NCBI GenBank assembly: GCA_949358305.1
Contig: OX442318.1
Location: forward strand, 1,164,501-1,228,500
DNA from: Strigamia acuminata
Lineage: Eukaryota; Arthropoda; Chilopoda; Geophilomorpha; Linotaeniidae
Length of the DNA: 64,000 nt
Reading direction: 5' to 3'
The position numbers were made by a program, and so were the translations under genes. A model generated the notes under the pieces. It was not told where the DNA came from. It saw only the letters and a list, made by a program, of their open reading frames with translations, and made no database searches. Shown here piece by piece: positions 33,000-45,604 of the stretch. Positions within the stretch are counted from its first letter, which is position 1. Each line of letters starts with the position of its first letter.

Positions 33000-33720
33000 A
33001 AATGTGAACACAGTTATTAAACATCATTATTTTGTCTGACGAACATTCAAAATATTTTAATGGTTGCTTTTCTGACATTCAACTGGTGATTAGTTATAAT
33101 CAAGTCTTTGTGATAAATTATTTAAGTTGACATTAATTTTAAATTACCCTTCCAACCGACACAACATCAATATACTGCATTGCAGTGGCAATACGAACAC
33201 ATCAAATGCTGCGACTCCATGCTGCGACTGCATTAATTGCAACTTCAAACTGTAAGTACAGAAAGCTAATAAAAAAAAAGTTCACAAGAATTAGAAAATT
33301 GGTGACCTGCAATCTGTTGTCTAGGGGTCGGAGTTCCCTTGTTTAACCCACATGCTGGCTATGCCTCCTTGGCACGCCATACAGCAACCGCCCAGTCACA
33401 CACAGGGAGGGTATCCCCATGGGTGACGGGGTCGGTAGGCATTACTGTTTTGCCGTAATAACCTCGGCTCATGCGGCCGCTCATGGAGGCTGGGTGGGTC
33501 TAATATCACACCTCTGAGAGTCGCAGTGGTATACAGGGAGGAGGATGGAACAATGCAGAGAATGCTATGCTGGCTACTACAAACACACTCTCTCTATACT
33601 CCCTGCACTACTCAATTCCCTCCTTTCCGTTACAGTAGTAGGTTAGTCCACCCACTTCAAGGCTCACCTCGGAGCCATTAGGCAGTGTGTGTAAGTGACA
33701 CAAGTCACTCATGGGTGGCC
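33000..33720. repeat. Interspersed repeat shared with 29.0-29.4 kb and, inverted, with about 59.46-59.56 kb
   Basis: 33045-33440 matches 28985-29410. About 33464-33540 ('gccgctcatggaggctg') matches the inverse of about 59470-59530. This indicates a dispersed element of unknown class; no ORF. Confidence 0.55.
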
Positions 33721-35079
33721 AAGCGGTTACAACACATTTCTATTCAAAGCACACGTTTCTAATCAAACTGACAATTCTGAATTAATTCATCAATAAAAAT
33801 GTAGTCACCTAAAATTTACTTTAGTATTCAAAATGTTGATTACATGCACCCATGAATGAGAAATGCAAGGCGAATTCAATAAACACAAGTTGTGGCCATG
33901 AGGTAGAAGGTTTCAACGTATAAAACCTCATGCTACAATATGGCCCAAATATCAACAAAATGTCCAACAAATGGGTAAAAAAAAACACAAAATGTCCAAC
34001 AAATGGGTAAAAAAAAACACAAAATGTCCAACAAATAGTTAAAAAAAAAAAAATGTTAGAACGAAATAAATCAAACCAACCGAATTTCCCTCCAAATTTT
34101 GCTAAACGAATCCGAAGAAAAAGAAGAAGTGCAGAAGTTGACACTGGACAAATACTCACAATCGAAATCCCTCTAATTAACACAAATCAAACACCTAACG
34201 GCCAGAAAATCAATCCCTGTTAAAATCCGCCCAGGAGTCATTCAATCGCTCAAACGAAAACGTTTCCCACAACGTGCAAAAAAAAATTAAAACTTATAGA
34301 ATTCTCTCCGGATCTTCAACCACACACGACTAAGCCGGAAAAGGCACTCGATGAATTGAGAGTAAAAAATGTCACACAAAACCATGAGACGGGACCACAG
34401 GGAATGAGTGAATTGTAAGCAGTATTTTGCCTACCTTCGCAGTTGAGCCCGTTACGATCAAATCGTAAACGGGAAAAATTCATTAAACCAATAGCTCATA
34501 ATTGTCGCAAATCAGGAAACACAAAACTTGATCAATTTCCCAACCGCCGCCATTGATCGCGTCCATCCAGGAATCCGAAAGCGGGCTACTCTCGCCCCAA
34601 TCCCGATTAATTAATTAAACCATAACCAGTGGCACCCTAGTGGTTAAGGCAAAATGAACAATGGATAGGAAAAAGCATGGGTGCGATATTTTCCACACGA
34701 AATAAGACGAATTTATTTTATTATTGTCCATCAGTGGCATTTGCAGATTTTATACCTAAAAATAGAAATTCAGGAAAAAGTAAAAATTATCAAATTATTT
34801 TCAAATTTAACATTGAATCCAAAAAATGTAAAACCAAATAAATAAAATGAATAGAAAATAATAAATTTGCTGGATAGTGGCGCGGTATTGAATTTTCACA
34901 CCCACAGATGTGAACACAGTTATTAAACATCATTATTTTGTCTGACAAACATTCAAAACATTTTAATGGTTGCTTTTCTGACATTTAACTGGTGATTAGT
35001 TATAAATTATAAGTAATCGTACATTCTGTATTTAAACCGCAGATTATTGTTCTATTCTAGTTAACATCCTCTATACAAA
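33721..35079 (+). promoter_or_regulatory. 5' flank of channel copy C with a recurring putative promoter block
   Basis: 34440-34750 recurs at 29411-29700 and partly at 51353-51560. Each has 'gttacgatc', 'ataatcgtcgcaaat' and a CCGCCAT (YY1-like) motif. A CTAG acceptor 18 bases before the ATG at 35080 suggests that a leader exon lies upstream. Promoter function is inferred only from recurrence and position. 33961-34050 has a short tandem 'aaaatgtccaacaaatggg'. Confidence 0.35.
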
Positions 35080-38000
35080 ATGGACAACCACCAATCACAT
35101 CGAATGTTTGGCCGAATTCAACAACTCAGGCAAAGAAAATTGCAACGCATTGTTGGCACCGTCATGGCGGAGCAATCAGAGACACCGGCATTCGTCCAAT
35201 CACTGAAAAACATTTCAATAAAGAAAAAATACACATCTTATCTATTCATCACATTACTCATTACCAATGTTGCATTGTGTTTGTACCAAACTGCAGATCG
35301 AATATTGCATTACCTGGATGAGCCAACAGCAACTGATGCATACCTAATTGAAACAACCCATGGTCTGTTCCCAAATGTTTATATTATCCCATCTTCAACA
35401 CAGGAATTTGAAAATGTGGTAACAAAATTTCCTCACAGCAAGTACATAGTCACTTGTCATTGGACATACTATGGAAATGATTTAAATTTTACTGACATTG
35501 TGAAATATCTGAGTGTACCTAGTTACATAACTGATGCACATTATGCAATGGTAAAGCTCCATTTCTCTTTCATTCTATTTACCAATAATTGAGCAATTCC
35601 TTCCAGCGAAAATCACACATTAATCTGACAATTCAAAATTATGATACTATTAAGGACCCTACTGCTCAAGTTTCAAGTGGTAAGTAAGAAAATCAACAAA
35701 AATCATATACATATTCATTATTTGAGAATTCATTTTCATTTAGCTTTGCGGTTCCCATATGGAAATTTAAATTACAAGATGGTGATCAAACTAAAATTCC
35801 CAGCAAAATGCTCGTCCGTTCAGGTAGGCCTAGGTGAAATAATTTAGGCAAGCGTAAATCCTCTCATTGAGTACCTGTGCACTATTGGCAGAATAAAGTC
35901 CCCACCCACGTTTTGTTAGAGATCCGCGGATAATCAAAGACCAATTTCACAATGAAAAATTTATTGTAAATCCTTTTAAACTTCATTCCGAATTGTCCAA
36001 ACTTGAAGCTTATTTCACTTTTAATGCACAATCAATTTGTTATTTTGTATTTAGTTTCACATCGACAATTTACAGTGACTGGACAATGGTTATCTAACCC
36101 AGAAAAATTTTTATAACAATGCGCCCTTTTCAAGTTCATTTACAAGTACCACTGCTATAACTACATTGTTGTACGAAAAACGGCATCTTTTCAGCCAAAA
36201 ATAACTTGAAAAGGGCGCATTGTTGTAACAATTGTATAACTGGATTGGGATATTTCCAACGCACTAATGAATGCCCTGTAACCTTTACTCCTGGAGTGTG
36301 AGATTAATAAATAATTAAATAAATAAATGAATAAATAAATAAATAAATAATGACCCATTTAGGATTTCCCGTTCCCAAAATTCCACAATATTTGTCTAGT
36401 AGCTCGTAAACTCTTTTCGCCAGAGCAGCGTTTCTCAAACTGTGGGGCACGAGCTGATTTTTGGTGGAAGACAACAGTGTTAAATCACTTCATCGCCCAA
36501 AATTTATTTTTTTAATTTATTTATTCAAGACCCCATTTATTAATTAACTATATTTATGCAAATAAATAACTTTATCATTAAACTTAAAATCATTAGTTAT
36601 TTCATTAATCCTTTTATTTCTGGTACCAAGGTAAATCATTTTATTTCCCATTAAAATCGGTTCACGAGAGCTTTTAAAAATTGCGTGCGGTTGCCAAAAA
36701 TGCACCTTTAGAATCAAAGAAATACGATCAACAGATTACAGGCCCAATAACTCATTCCTTTTATGTAAAGATCACATTAGACTGCTTCAACTAACAATTA
36801 ATCCACTTTGAGCAGGCCACAATATCCATTTCGACTCCCGCAATTGGCTGAGATGACCCCTTAATAATTGCATTTGTGTCAACACACTGGCAAACCAAAT
36901 GCTGTGTTAAATGTTGCTTATAAATTCAATTCAGTCTAAATAACTGGTGCACTTGTTCTGATTTTTCAGGTATTGATTGATCATTCACAAATCAACTATG
37001 ATAGCAGTGGAGATCAGTTGACACTGCACCAAATAAATGTTTATCCGAAATATGTTTATCAGAAATATGTTTATAAAGTTAATGTTCAACAAGTAAGAAA
37101 GATTTTCAAGACCTTTATGAAATAAGTCATTCAAAATTATTGTGCAAAACTTTGTCTAATTTGGGCAAAATCTTCGGATTAATTTACTTTAGCGAATGCA
37201 ATTCTACCAAAAAAAACCAAAATTGGTTAGTTTTTTGCGACGCCCGACAGGTCAACCGAAAAATTCATTCAGCACATTTCATGAACGTTTTAGCGACGTT
37301 TTTGAGGTTTTGCAGGGGATTGTGGGAAAGGGACGAGGATTTTTTTTTTAAAAAAGATTAAGCTGTCATAGTCAAATATGGAGTAATTTTTTGGGATTTG
37401 CATTTTATGTCAATCATTTATTTTCTAATTGCTCGTTGGATGGGTTTGAGGGTTGAGGTGAAAGGAGCGGTGTTGCTGGTGACAGGTTGACTAACAAGGA
37501 AGTGGATTTGGATAAATTACAGGATTTTGTGATTAGTGTTGAAAATAATTTGATGCACTTTGATATATTTTGGGATATTTTTGCTTAAATTTATTAGATT
37601 TTGGGATATTTTTTATTTAATTTATTAGATTTTGGGATATTTTTGATTTAATTTATTAGATTTTGGGATAATTTTAATTAAATTTATCAGATTTTGGGAT
37701 ATTTTTGATTTAATTTATTAGATTTTGGGATAATTTTAATTAAATTTATCAGATTTTTATATAAGAATCTTCTTTGAGTCTAATTGGCTTAGCAGTCGGG
37801 TAATTTCGATGGCCATTTTGCGCCAAAGTGTAACGTCGACTAGACGTTCGTCGTCTAGGTGGTACGTCGACTAAGCGTACCCTTGTACTCGGTCGACTAA
37901 ACGACCAAAAAAAAGTCGTAGACAAAACGTTTGTCGACTAAACGTTTTGCCGACTAAATGATCGTTTAATCGCTGCCGTCGACTAGACGACAGTCGACTA

Positions 38001-41000
38001 AACGATCGGACCCGAGATTTTTATCGACGTTTACTTTAGCGCTCGGGTCATTTTAGCTGTTGCGGCGTCGCTAAAATAGAGTCGCTAAAATGTGGTCATT
38101 AAAGTGAACCAGATTCAAATCTTTGCCATATTCATGCAACATTAGGCCCCGAATATTCCTTCGGACGTTATTTGAGTATCTGAATTGCAAAACACATCAA
38201 AGATACATTCTTACTGTGTTTGTTTCAGTGCTGTTTAGGAAAATAATTTTTCTTATTCCACATGATTTTGACATTATTGCATCTGAATTTAACTGTAGCA
38301 TGTTTTTTTCAGTATCACTTCATCAACACTAAGCGAAATCCTTGCGATGACAATTTACTAGGATGTTGGCTGCATTGTCTCATGAGAGTTATGACTTGCA
38401 GGTATATTGTTAGTTGTAATCAAATAATATCCAGATTAGCTGTTTATTTAAACGTTGTAATTATTAATACTGTGAGCCTCGGGACGGCCAAACTAAGGAC
38501 CTTTTCTTCAGCTCCAGGTCGCACCTGCGTTTACTATTATGGGGCACGTCTTGCTCTAGTCCCCCCTTCCACATGTTACGTCGGTACGACGACTAGGGGT
38601 TATCTGGGTGTATAACCAGGGTTGTAAAAAGAGTAAGGCAGTCTATTTAGTTTAACAAACGAATCGTTCGCTCGAGACTCACAAATACTAAGGCCGTGTG
38701 TTGTTCATTAACTTCTTTGATCACAATAGTTACTGAACACACTGAAGGAACACTAATTTCGATTTCAGATATCCGTTTCATGATGCACGAAACCTACAAG
38801 AATGCAATAACACTTATCTACTAAAACAACACCGCCTGTGGCTTGATGCTTACGGCAAGTGCAAATGTCTTAGTGTATGTAAAGTGACACAGCTCAGCAA
38901 GTACCATTATCAATCACCTCATTCTGAGCAGGAGACTATTATCGAAATCTCTGTTGTGAATAATTACGTTCGGACATTGCAAGAACGACATTCTTACGAC
39001 ATCATCACTTTACTATGTGACATTGGCGGGAACATCGGACTATATTTTGGAATGTCGTGTTTAATGCTCGTCGAAATATTTGTTCACTGCTGCAAAATGC
39101 TTCTAATTGTGTACAAAAAAAGGAAAAGCAAAGATCGCCAGTTGCGAGATAAAATTCAAGAAATACTAAAAGAAAAGCAGAAAACGCCCGACAAAAGAAA
39201 TACATTGAAAAATGTCGTGCTGCTATTTCTAATTTTTATCTCCATTCACCAAATTTACATTTCAATTAATTCTTACTTTGATTATCCACTCGTCAAAACG
39301 ATTACTCTCGTGAGAGACAAAATAATTCATCCTCCACTCGTCATCCTTTGTACAGAAACTTACGGAATATTCAAAGCTAAAGAGGATTTCGTTGAACGAC
39401 AGAAAATTGATCCTCGTCGTTTCCAGCTCTTTGACTTACTCCATCCGACAACTTATTTCGCAAACAATCCACTCAAATTATGGAAAGCCACATCATATGA
39501 GTGCGATATTTCTGCAGCCAATGTAAGTGAAATTTAAAATCTAGTATATTTTATCCGTATGTTTCATGACGTGCAATATATCTTCCTCCTGATTCCCCTG
39601 CGCACATCTTAACGTGTCAATTGTATTTCAAACAGGAAACAGCATATTTGGTTCAAAAATATATTTTAAAAAATATTTTGAGATTTGCCCAATTAATGCA
39701 TTCGAAAATGTGTAGCATTTCGCGCAATTTAACTCTTTGGTGCAATTGTAAGGGTGAAATATGTTGTCGTTTTGGTATATGTTACAAAAGTTAAAGCTCC
39801 ATTTACTTTGTTTTTACTTTATGCTTAGTTTTTAAAATAAAAAATGTAACAAGTCTTATTCTTTTGGCTATTGCAGCTAAAAAAGGTTTAAAAATAGCGC
39901 ACGACTAATTCTATTTGCATGTTCTGTCGTAGACTTCTGCAGGGGTGAAAATCTGTCCACTGGTTTCGGAGGAGACAGAGAGACTCCTCACAATTAATAT
40001 ATTGATAAAACACCACTACAAATTTACAGATTTATTAGTTTTACAGAATATTCTGTAAATTAATGAGTTGGTGTCTGTAATAGCAAAAAACGGGCTTTTA
40101 TCCATAAAAACTTTATAGTAAAAAAATTGTTTTATTACAGAAATATTTTAGATAACAAATCAAAGCTTATCCTGATTTCATTTTAGTGTATTCTTTTTTA
40201 ATTTTGCAAATTTTGCAATTTTGCTGTAGATTGATTGTAGGATTGCTTTTCACTTACAAGATTTTTTTGTAGTTCAACAGAAGATGTGTTTCAACAGTAT
40301 TTGGAGTCTGCAGAAAGCATAAAAGAGGTAGAAACAAATACAGTAGACCTAATTCTGTTTTCACGTGGTAGATAAGCTGCAGGAAAAACCTTGTAAAAAA
40401 ATGCTGTGTACCTGGAAAAATAAATAGGTGATTGGTTCTAGATCGTTAAATATTTCCTAGACACCAAAAAAGCCGATTTTTCTAGAATTTCATAGAATTA
40501 ATGGAAATAATTTCCTTCAAATTTAAAGGTCAAGTGCACTGACAAGGGGAGGGCACCAATAAGCTATCACAGATTGTTGTAATATTAAACAAGAAGGATT
40601 GTTATATCATGCTGAATGAGACCCTAAAATAATTTCATTCCATAAACAGCCAACAATGCAAACAATGAGCTGAAAGTTGGCACTATTTTGTCTGTGTATA
40701 CATCAAATCTGAGCAATCAGGCCTAGTGTATGAATACTGTAAACAACAGTTGCTAGGTAAAAAATAGTTCCAAGATCTAAGTTCAATTTTATCATTTGAG
40801 ATTCAATGATGTCATTTCCTCTTTTGATATCACATGACATATGACATCAGAACTTTGTTCAACAACATGACTGTCTTCATGAAGACAATAATAGTTTGTA
40901 GTGGTGGTCCAGTGGTTAAAGCAATGGACTAGGTATCTTTCCACACAGGTTCAAATCCTGTTGAGTGTGAAAATTTTTACATTTATTTTTGTTAAATTTT

Positions 41001-44000
41001 AGCAGTTATTTTAATGTTTGTAATTTTATATTTGTTTTCAGAAAATTTTAATTTGATTAATTTTAATTTTTTAACAAATATAAAATTACAAACATTAAAA
41101 TAACTGCTAAAATTTAACAAAAAATGAATGTAAAAATTTTCACACACAACAGGATTTGAACCTGTGTGGAAAGATAGCTAGTCCATTGCCTTAACCACTG
41201 GACCACCACTACAAACTATTATTGTCTTCATGAAGACAGTCATGTTGTTGAACAAAGTTCTGATGTCATATGTCATGTGATATCAAAAGAGGAAATGACA
41301 TCATTGAATCTCAAATGATAAAATTGAACTTGGATCTTGGAACTATTTTTTACCTAGCAACTGTTGTTTACAGTATTCATACACTAGGCCTGATTGCTCA
41401 GATTTGATGTATACACAGACAAAATAGTGCCAACTTTCAGCTCATTGTTTGCATTGTTGGCTGTTTATGGAATGAAATTATTTTAGGGTCTCATTCAGCA
41501 TGATATAACAATCCTTCTTGTTTAATATTACAACAATCTGTGATAGCTTATTGGTGCCCTCCCCTTGTGAGTGGGTTTTCATCAAATTCTCAAAGCAAAC
41601 AATATAAAAACCTGTAGTGTCCCACCATCTTGGTGAAAACTTAGCAATTTACTTTTGCCAAAATCTTGAGAGTCAACATTCTTTATTTGCTGGTGATATT
41701 TTATCTCTATTATCCCTACTCCAATGTACACCATGATGGAAACCATCTATAGCAATCCAGATTCACGTACGTTACAAAACCCAAACTTAATTGATGAAGT
41801 AATGAAAAACTAAATTGTAGTAGTTATGATATGTAACAACAATGACAATACGCGCGACAAAACCAGTTGCCCCAAATCCAAAGCATGACGTCATGAGTTG
41901 ACAAGTTAGCAGGTTTAAGCTGAATCTTGGATTAAACACGTAAGACAACGGTGGAAAATGTGAAAAGGGAAGAAAATTGGAACTGATGACGTACAACAAT
42001 TACAATATGATAAAAACAACAATTTAGTTTTTCATCAATTCACTTTGGCTTTTTCTATTATTGCCTTTGAGAATTTGATGAAAACCCGCTCACTCGTCAG
42101 TGCACTTTTGTATTTTGTATTTTAGAATAAACAAACTTGCAAATTCAGTTGGATTCAGTTCTCCACGTACAAACCCTGGCCAGTTAAATTGGAATCAATG
42201 TAGATTCAAACAGATTCCAGATTCCAGATTCCAGCTGACTCCCAAGTGGAATCTCACAGGGTGTATGAGATTCCACCCGTTGCCGTACCCTCATACCCAC
42301 GAAACACACAGTCATGTCAAGTGAAATAAAAGCCTTTAAAAATAGAATTGGGTTTACAATGTGCACAAAACACAACTAGTATTTTTTACTCACTTCTAAA
42401 TTGATACAGTTGATCAACTATATTCTTCAAAGAACAAGTTTTTACTGCTTTCATCTTTCGACACAGGCAAATTCAAAGTGGATCAAGCAGTAAGATTGTT
42501 TGTGTTTTCAGTTTCCATTCCACTGGGTTAATTTAATATAATTTAATTTATTTCAGAGCTTCATTCTACCTCAGAATCAAATCTTTCACCCAAAATATAT
42601 TTTCTACCTGTCCAACTCGAATTATATTGTTGTCGATATTTCTCGTCAATCGGTTATGTTTATAGTAAAATGTACTCTGCGTAGCCCAGACCTACCGCCG
42701 TCCTGACTAGTTGGCAGGGAGGGACCCAGTCCCAAACAATAGTCAGCAATGGCAAATTTGCTTCGCAGTCTAGACAGCTCTCTGTTCCGGACTCCGGACT
42801 CCGGACAAAGCAATGCGTCTCGTATAGAGAAAAATCACTAGCTACATTCAAAAATTAAAATTACAATTATAGTTTAGGTCTATTTTAAGTTTTAACATGG
42901 GGTTAAACAGGAAATGATGTCATTTTTGGTTCAAAATTGAAGTAAAACACAAAATATTTTAGTTTTTGAATGCAGCTAGTGAATGGTGCGGACAAAAAAC
43001 ATTACCGTATCGATTTTATAATGAAAAAAGTTATGTAATGTGCGCATATGTCACGTAATGTGCAGTTCGTCACGTAATGCGCACGTACAAGACGTACGTG
43101 CACATTATCCCTTAGCGGAAAATTCGATTTTCAACCTTTGTGAATCTGGCGTTTGTCCTGGTGTTTATATTCATTTGTATTGCTTCTTGCATCCAAACTC
43201 ATTTTAGCGTACATTTTCCAATTGTTTTAATGTAGGGAAGATTACTTTTTTAACTCTCTCTACGTCTCTAGTCCGGACATATGCCATTTGTCCAGACGGT
43301 TTATAGACTGCACAATACTTCCGGGCTACACAGAGTAGTGTGCTTACACAAAGCGCACTGATATTGAAACGTTAATTAATCCTTTCTAGTTGGTTCGAGT
43401 TAATACTCCAAAAAGCCCTTGTGCGACAAACGACCGAGTTTCAGCATGCGAAACCAAATGTTACGCGGACAAACTGCAGGAGCAACCATTCAAATGCCAG
43501 TACGTACAGTATGTTCTCAATCTCAACTCATTGGTTTCCATCTATCAGTTGAATTCACCACAAAGGGAAGAAAGTAACAGAATGTGCATGGTGCTCACAG
43601 CTAAGCAGTCTGGGTGGTTTGGGGACAATTAATCGGCGCCAATTGACCGAGCATCACCAAACAAAGTTGTGAAGTTGTGACATGTGGACAGGAGATATGG
43701 GAATAACTGGCATCTACAGTTCAACTATCCCCCCCAGCCCATTCAACTGAAGCAGACTAAATTGGCTCCGACTGAATGTCTAGTTGACATACCGTAATCC
43801 TTTGATTCAAAGCAAGGGCAATTTAAAAAAAATATTAGTTTATTTATTTATTTATTTATTTTGTATTTTGTATTTTTAAAAATTCCCTTTATTTCTTAGC
43901 TTTTCTTTATTTTCTATCAATTTTTTCCCTGCCCACTTTTTCAAGTCATTGTTGATGGGCGCTGCCATTTTGAAAGCCACGTGAACGTGCATTCAAGTTG

Positions 44001-44684
44001 AAGTATTTCTATCCGTGTGTCGTGTGTTCAAACTGACCAATTTAAGACGCACGAAATTACAACGCCCTTCAGCCAATGCGCATTGCCAGTGTTTTGTGGC
44101 TATAGCGTTTCTCCGTAGCCCGACAGGATTCAAACAGCAGCCCGCAATCAGCTTGCGTATACGATACTATCTTTCCCCGAAAACAACAAACGTTAATATT
44201 CAAGAACCCGCCTTTTAAAATGTTTTCAAATAATTCGATTAGAACAGCACAGGTGTTGGTGTTGTATGCTGTTATATTTGGGGGGAAATGGTAAGCTTAG
44301 GCTTAATGCAAAAACATTAACTTGTCCAAAATCTGTCGTATTGTTAGATTGCCATTTATGGAGAAAAGTAATCTATCACTCTGCTTGACTCGAGAAACTG
44401 CTAAACTCACTCACAAGATATATTTGGAGACACTATTCAAGACGAATCCACACACACACTGTTCCTGTCCAAACCGCTGTCAAGAGACAATATTTATACC
44501 TCAAGTAAAAAAACAGACTTATTATCCTGGCTACTACTATGCATTTAACCTCAAAAGCGACATTCGAGAAATAATTAAAGAAGAAGAGGCAATTAGCATC
44601 GTCAAATTGTTGTGTCAAATTGGATCGATTATTTCCATTTGGACCGGTCTCTCAATTTTTGCTCTCATTCAACATCTCAATTGA
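35080..44684 (+). CDS. DEG/ENaC channel copy C, tandem two-module gene
   Basis: Domain 1: E1 35080-35550, E2 35607-35679, E3 35744-35823, E4 36970-37092, E5 38313-38401, E6 38769-39522, together 530 codons open. E1 has MAEQSETPAFVQSLKN, TM1 (LFITLLITNVALCLYQ) and GLFPNVYIIPS. E6 (251 codons) reads Cys-rich CKCLSVC, TM2 with CDIGGNIGLYFGMSCLMLVE (GxS motif GMS), a Lys/Glu linker (residues about 106-147), then a second TM1 (VVLLFLIFISIHQIYISI) and HPPLVILCTE. Domain 2: E4' 42557-42652, E5' 43390-43499 (VNTPKSPC, five Cys), E6' 44348-44684 (CSCPNRC; TM2 with LCQIGSIISIWTGLSIFALI, GxS motif GLS) and a TGA. E2'/E3' are not certain. DEG/ENaC proteins are normally one module with two TM segments assembling as trimers. 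This predicts four TM segments with both ends cytosolic. No His-Gly motif precedes either TM1. Ligand and ion selectivity are unknown. Confidence 0.75.
36111..36227. repeat. 26-bp inverted repeat in copy C intron 3
   Basis: 36111-36136 and 36202-36227 are inverse with one mismatch (core 'aatgcgcccttttcaagtt'). Confidence 0.75.
37568..37760. repeat. About 31-bp tandem repeat, copy C intron 4
   Basis: About six units of 'attttgggatatttttgatt' plus 'taatttattag', with minor variants, ending near 37760. Confidence 0.85.
37830..38010. repeat. Cluster of GTCGACTA(A/G)ACG motifs on both strands
   Basis: About nine GTCGAC-type palindromes lie in 180 bases, some pairing as small hairpins (e.g. 'aaaacgtttgtcgactaaacgtttt'-like near 37925). 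CpG-rich against an AT-rich intron. Origin unknown. Confidence 0.7.
40543..41567. mobile_element. 1025-bp near-perfect palindrome with a tRNA-like unit in each arm
   Basis: The arms mirror each other over about 500 bases around a centre near 41055. Termini are CAAGGGGAGGG and inverse. TGA lies on both sides (40540-40542, 41568-41570), and the paralogous sequence near 62870 ('gtgcactgagtggg') shows the empty site. Each arm carries a tRNA-like block with A box (ggtccagtggt) and B box (GGTTCAAATCC) at 40899-40972 and, inverted, 41138-41213. No ORF. It lies in copy C between E6 and the domain-2 exons. Confidence 0.9.
40899..40972 (+). other. tRNA-Ser-like pol III unit (left arm)
   Basis: A box near 40906-40916 and B box at 40948-40958 are canonical, and the D-arm/anticodon part resembles tRNA-Ser. 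The acceptor ends do not pair, so this is tRNA-derived and not a functional tRNA gene. A mirror copy is at 41138-41213. Confidence 0.6.
42126..42199 (+). other. Candidate domain-2 exon 2'
   Basis: After TTTTAG this reads NKQTCKFSWIQFSTYKPWPV and then KLES, before GTAGAT. The same peptide is nearly unchanged at 63435-63508 in the partial copy E, while its intronic surroundings differ more. Phase does not link cleanly to the short block at 42467-42489 (GKFKVDQA-like, exon 3' candidate), so its inclusion is unproven. Confidence 0.4.
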
Positions 44685-45235
44685 TTGCAAACTAAACCAC
44701 AGAATTATTATTGAAAAAAAATACATTGGCTCTTTTCCATTTCGTAATTCAAATGTACTACATTGAAATGCATTCTTGTACACCTCAAAAATGATCTAAC
44801 GGTAGTTCTTTCACTGCAAACTCATCACCTGAATTCCATACATTCTAATTGTTACTAAGCATTTCGTGGCCATTTTTTCACATTTGTCCACAGTTTTTGC
44901 TCAACAATGTAATTTCAATCACTCTGTTTACTTTTAAGTGTAGTACCGGTAAGTGCAAACTAAGATTTGTCCCTTGCATTGTTAGAAATATGTCGACTGA
45001 GGCGACAAAATGCATCAATATCCTCTCTTGTACTACCAGTATTCATAAAGTGAATTCGCACGGCTGTGTGGAACAAAATAATGCGATGATGCAATGATTC
45101 GTTTTTAAAATTACTAAAAATGCAAATTCTGGCTAAATAAACAATCATTAGAAAAAATGTAGATGGGAATAAGCTTTTTTGTAAATTCTCTCGTGTTGTA
45201 TTCCCAACTTGATTTACCACAACTCTATCTCGCTA

Positions 45236-45597
45236 CAAGGTTGTCCCCACTCCCATTGGCCGAGCTTTATCACTCCTAACTAGAGACTGTGTACTACCAC
45301 GAGGAAAAGTAGTTTTGTTTATTTTTAATTGTTTTGATTATTCTAATTATTAGAATGATGTAATTTTATATTTAATTTATAGTAAAATGTTTTTCCGAAT
45401 TGTAAGATACAGTTTTATGTTGTTTTCATTTCGACAAACACGTTTGTTCAGTTTATTGGTTGTTTTGTCAGAAAAGCAAACAATTTTTGAATTGTTTATT
45501 GGTTGTTTTATCAATGCAATTCAGGTGTTTTGCCTTACTTTTTTGTAACACTACACGGGTGAAATGGCTCGGCCAATGGGAGTGGGGACAACCTTGT
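45236..45597. mobile_element. 362-bp MITE, TA-flanked
   Basis: Ends CAAGGTTGTCCCCACTCCC and inverse over about 29 bases, with TA on both sides (45234-45235, 45598-45599). The interior is similar to 14691-14750, linking it to the 14.7-kb element. Confidence 0.8.
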
Positions 45598-45604
45598 TAG
45601 AGTA

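Noticed and set aside
36423-36500. hAT-like terminus ('cagcgtttctcaaactgtgggg')
   Set aside because: Only one end was recognised and no partner or target duplication found, so no element is called.
40899-41213. Functional tRNA-Ser gene pair
   Set aside because: A and B boxes are good but acceptor ends do not pair, and the copies are mirrored inside a transposon-like palindrome; treated as tRNA-derived.
42467-42489. Exon 3' of copy C
   Set aside because: Splice-like ends are present, but its phase does not connect both neighbours; kept only as a mention under the exon 2' candidate.
44348-44684. Separate single-exon gene for the last DEG/ENaC exon
   Set aside because: It has an acceptor site, no ATG at its start and phase-2 continuity with exon 5', so it is the terminal exon of copy C.
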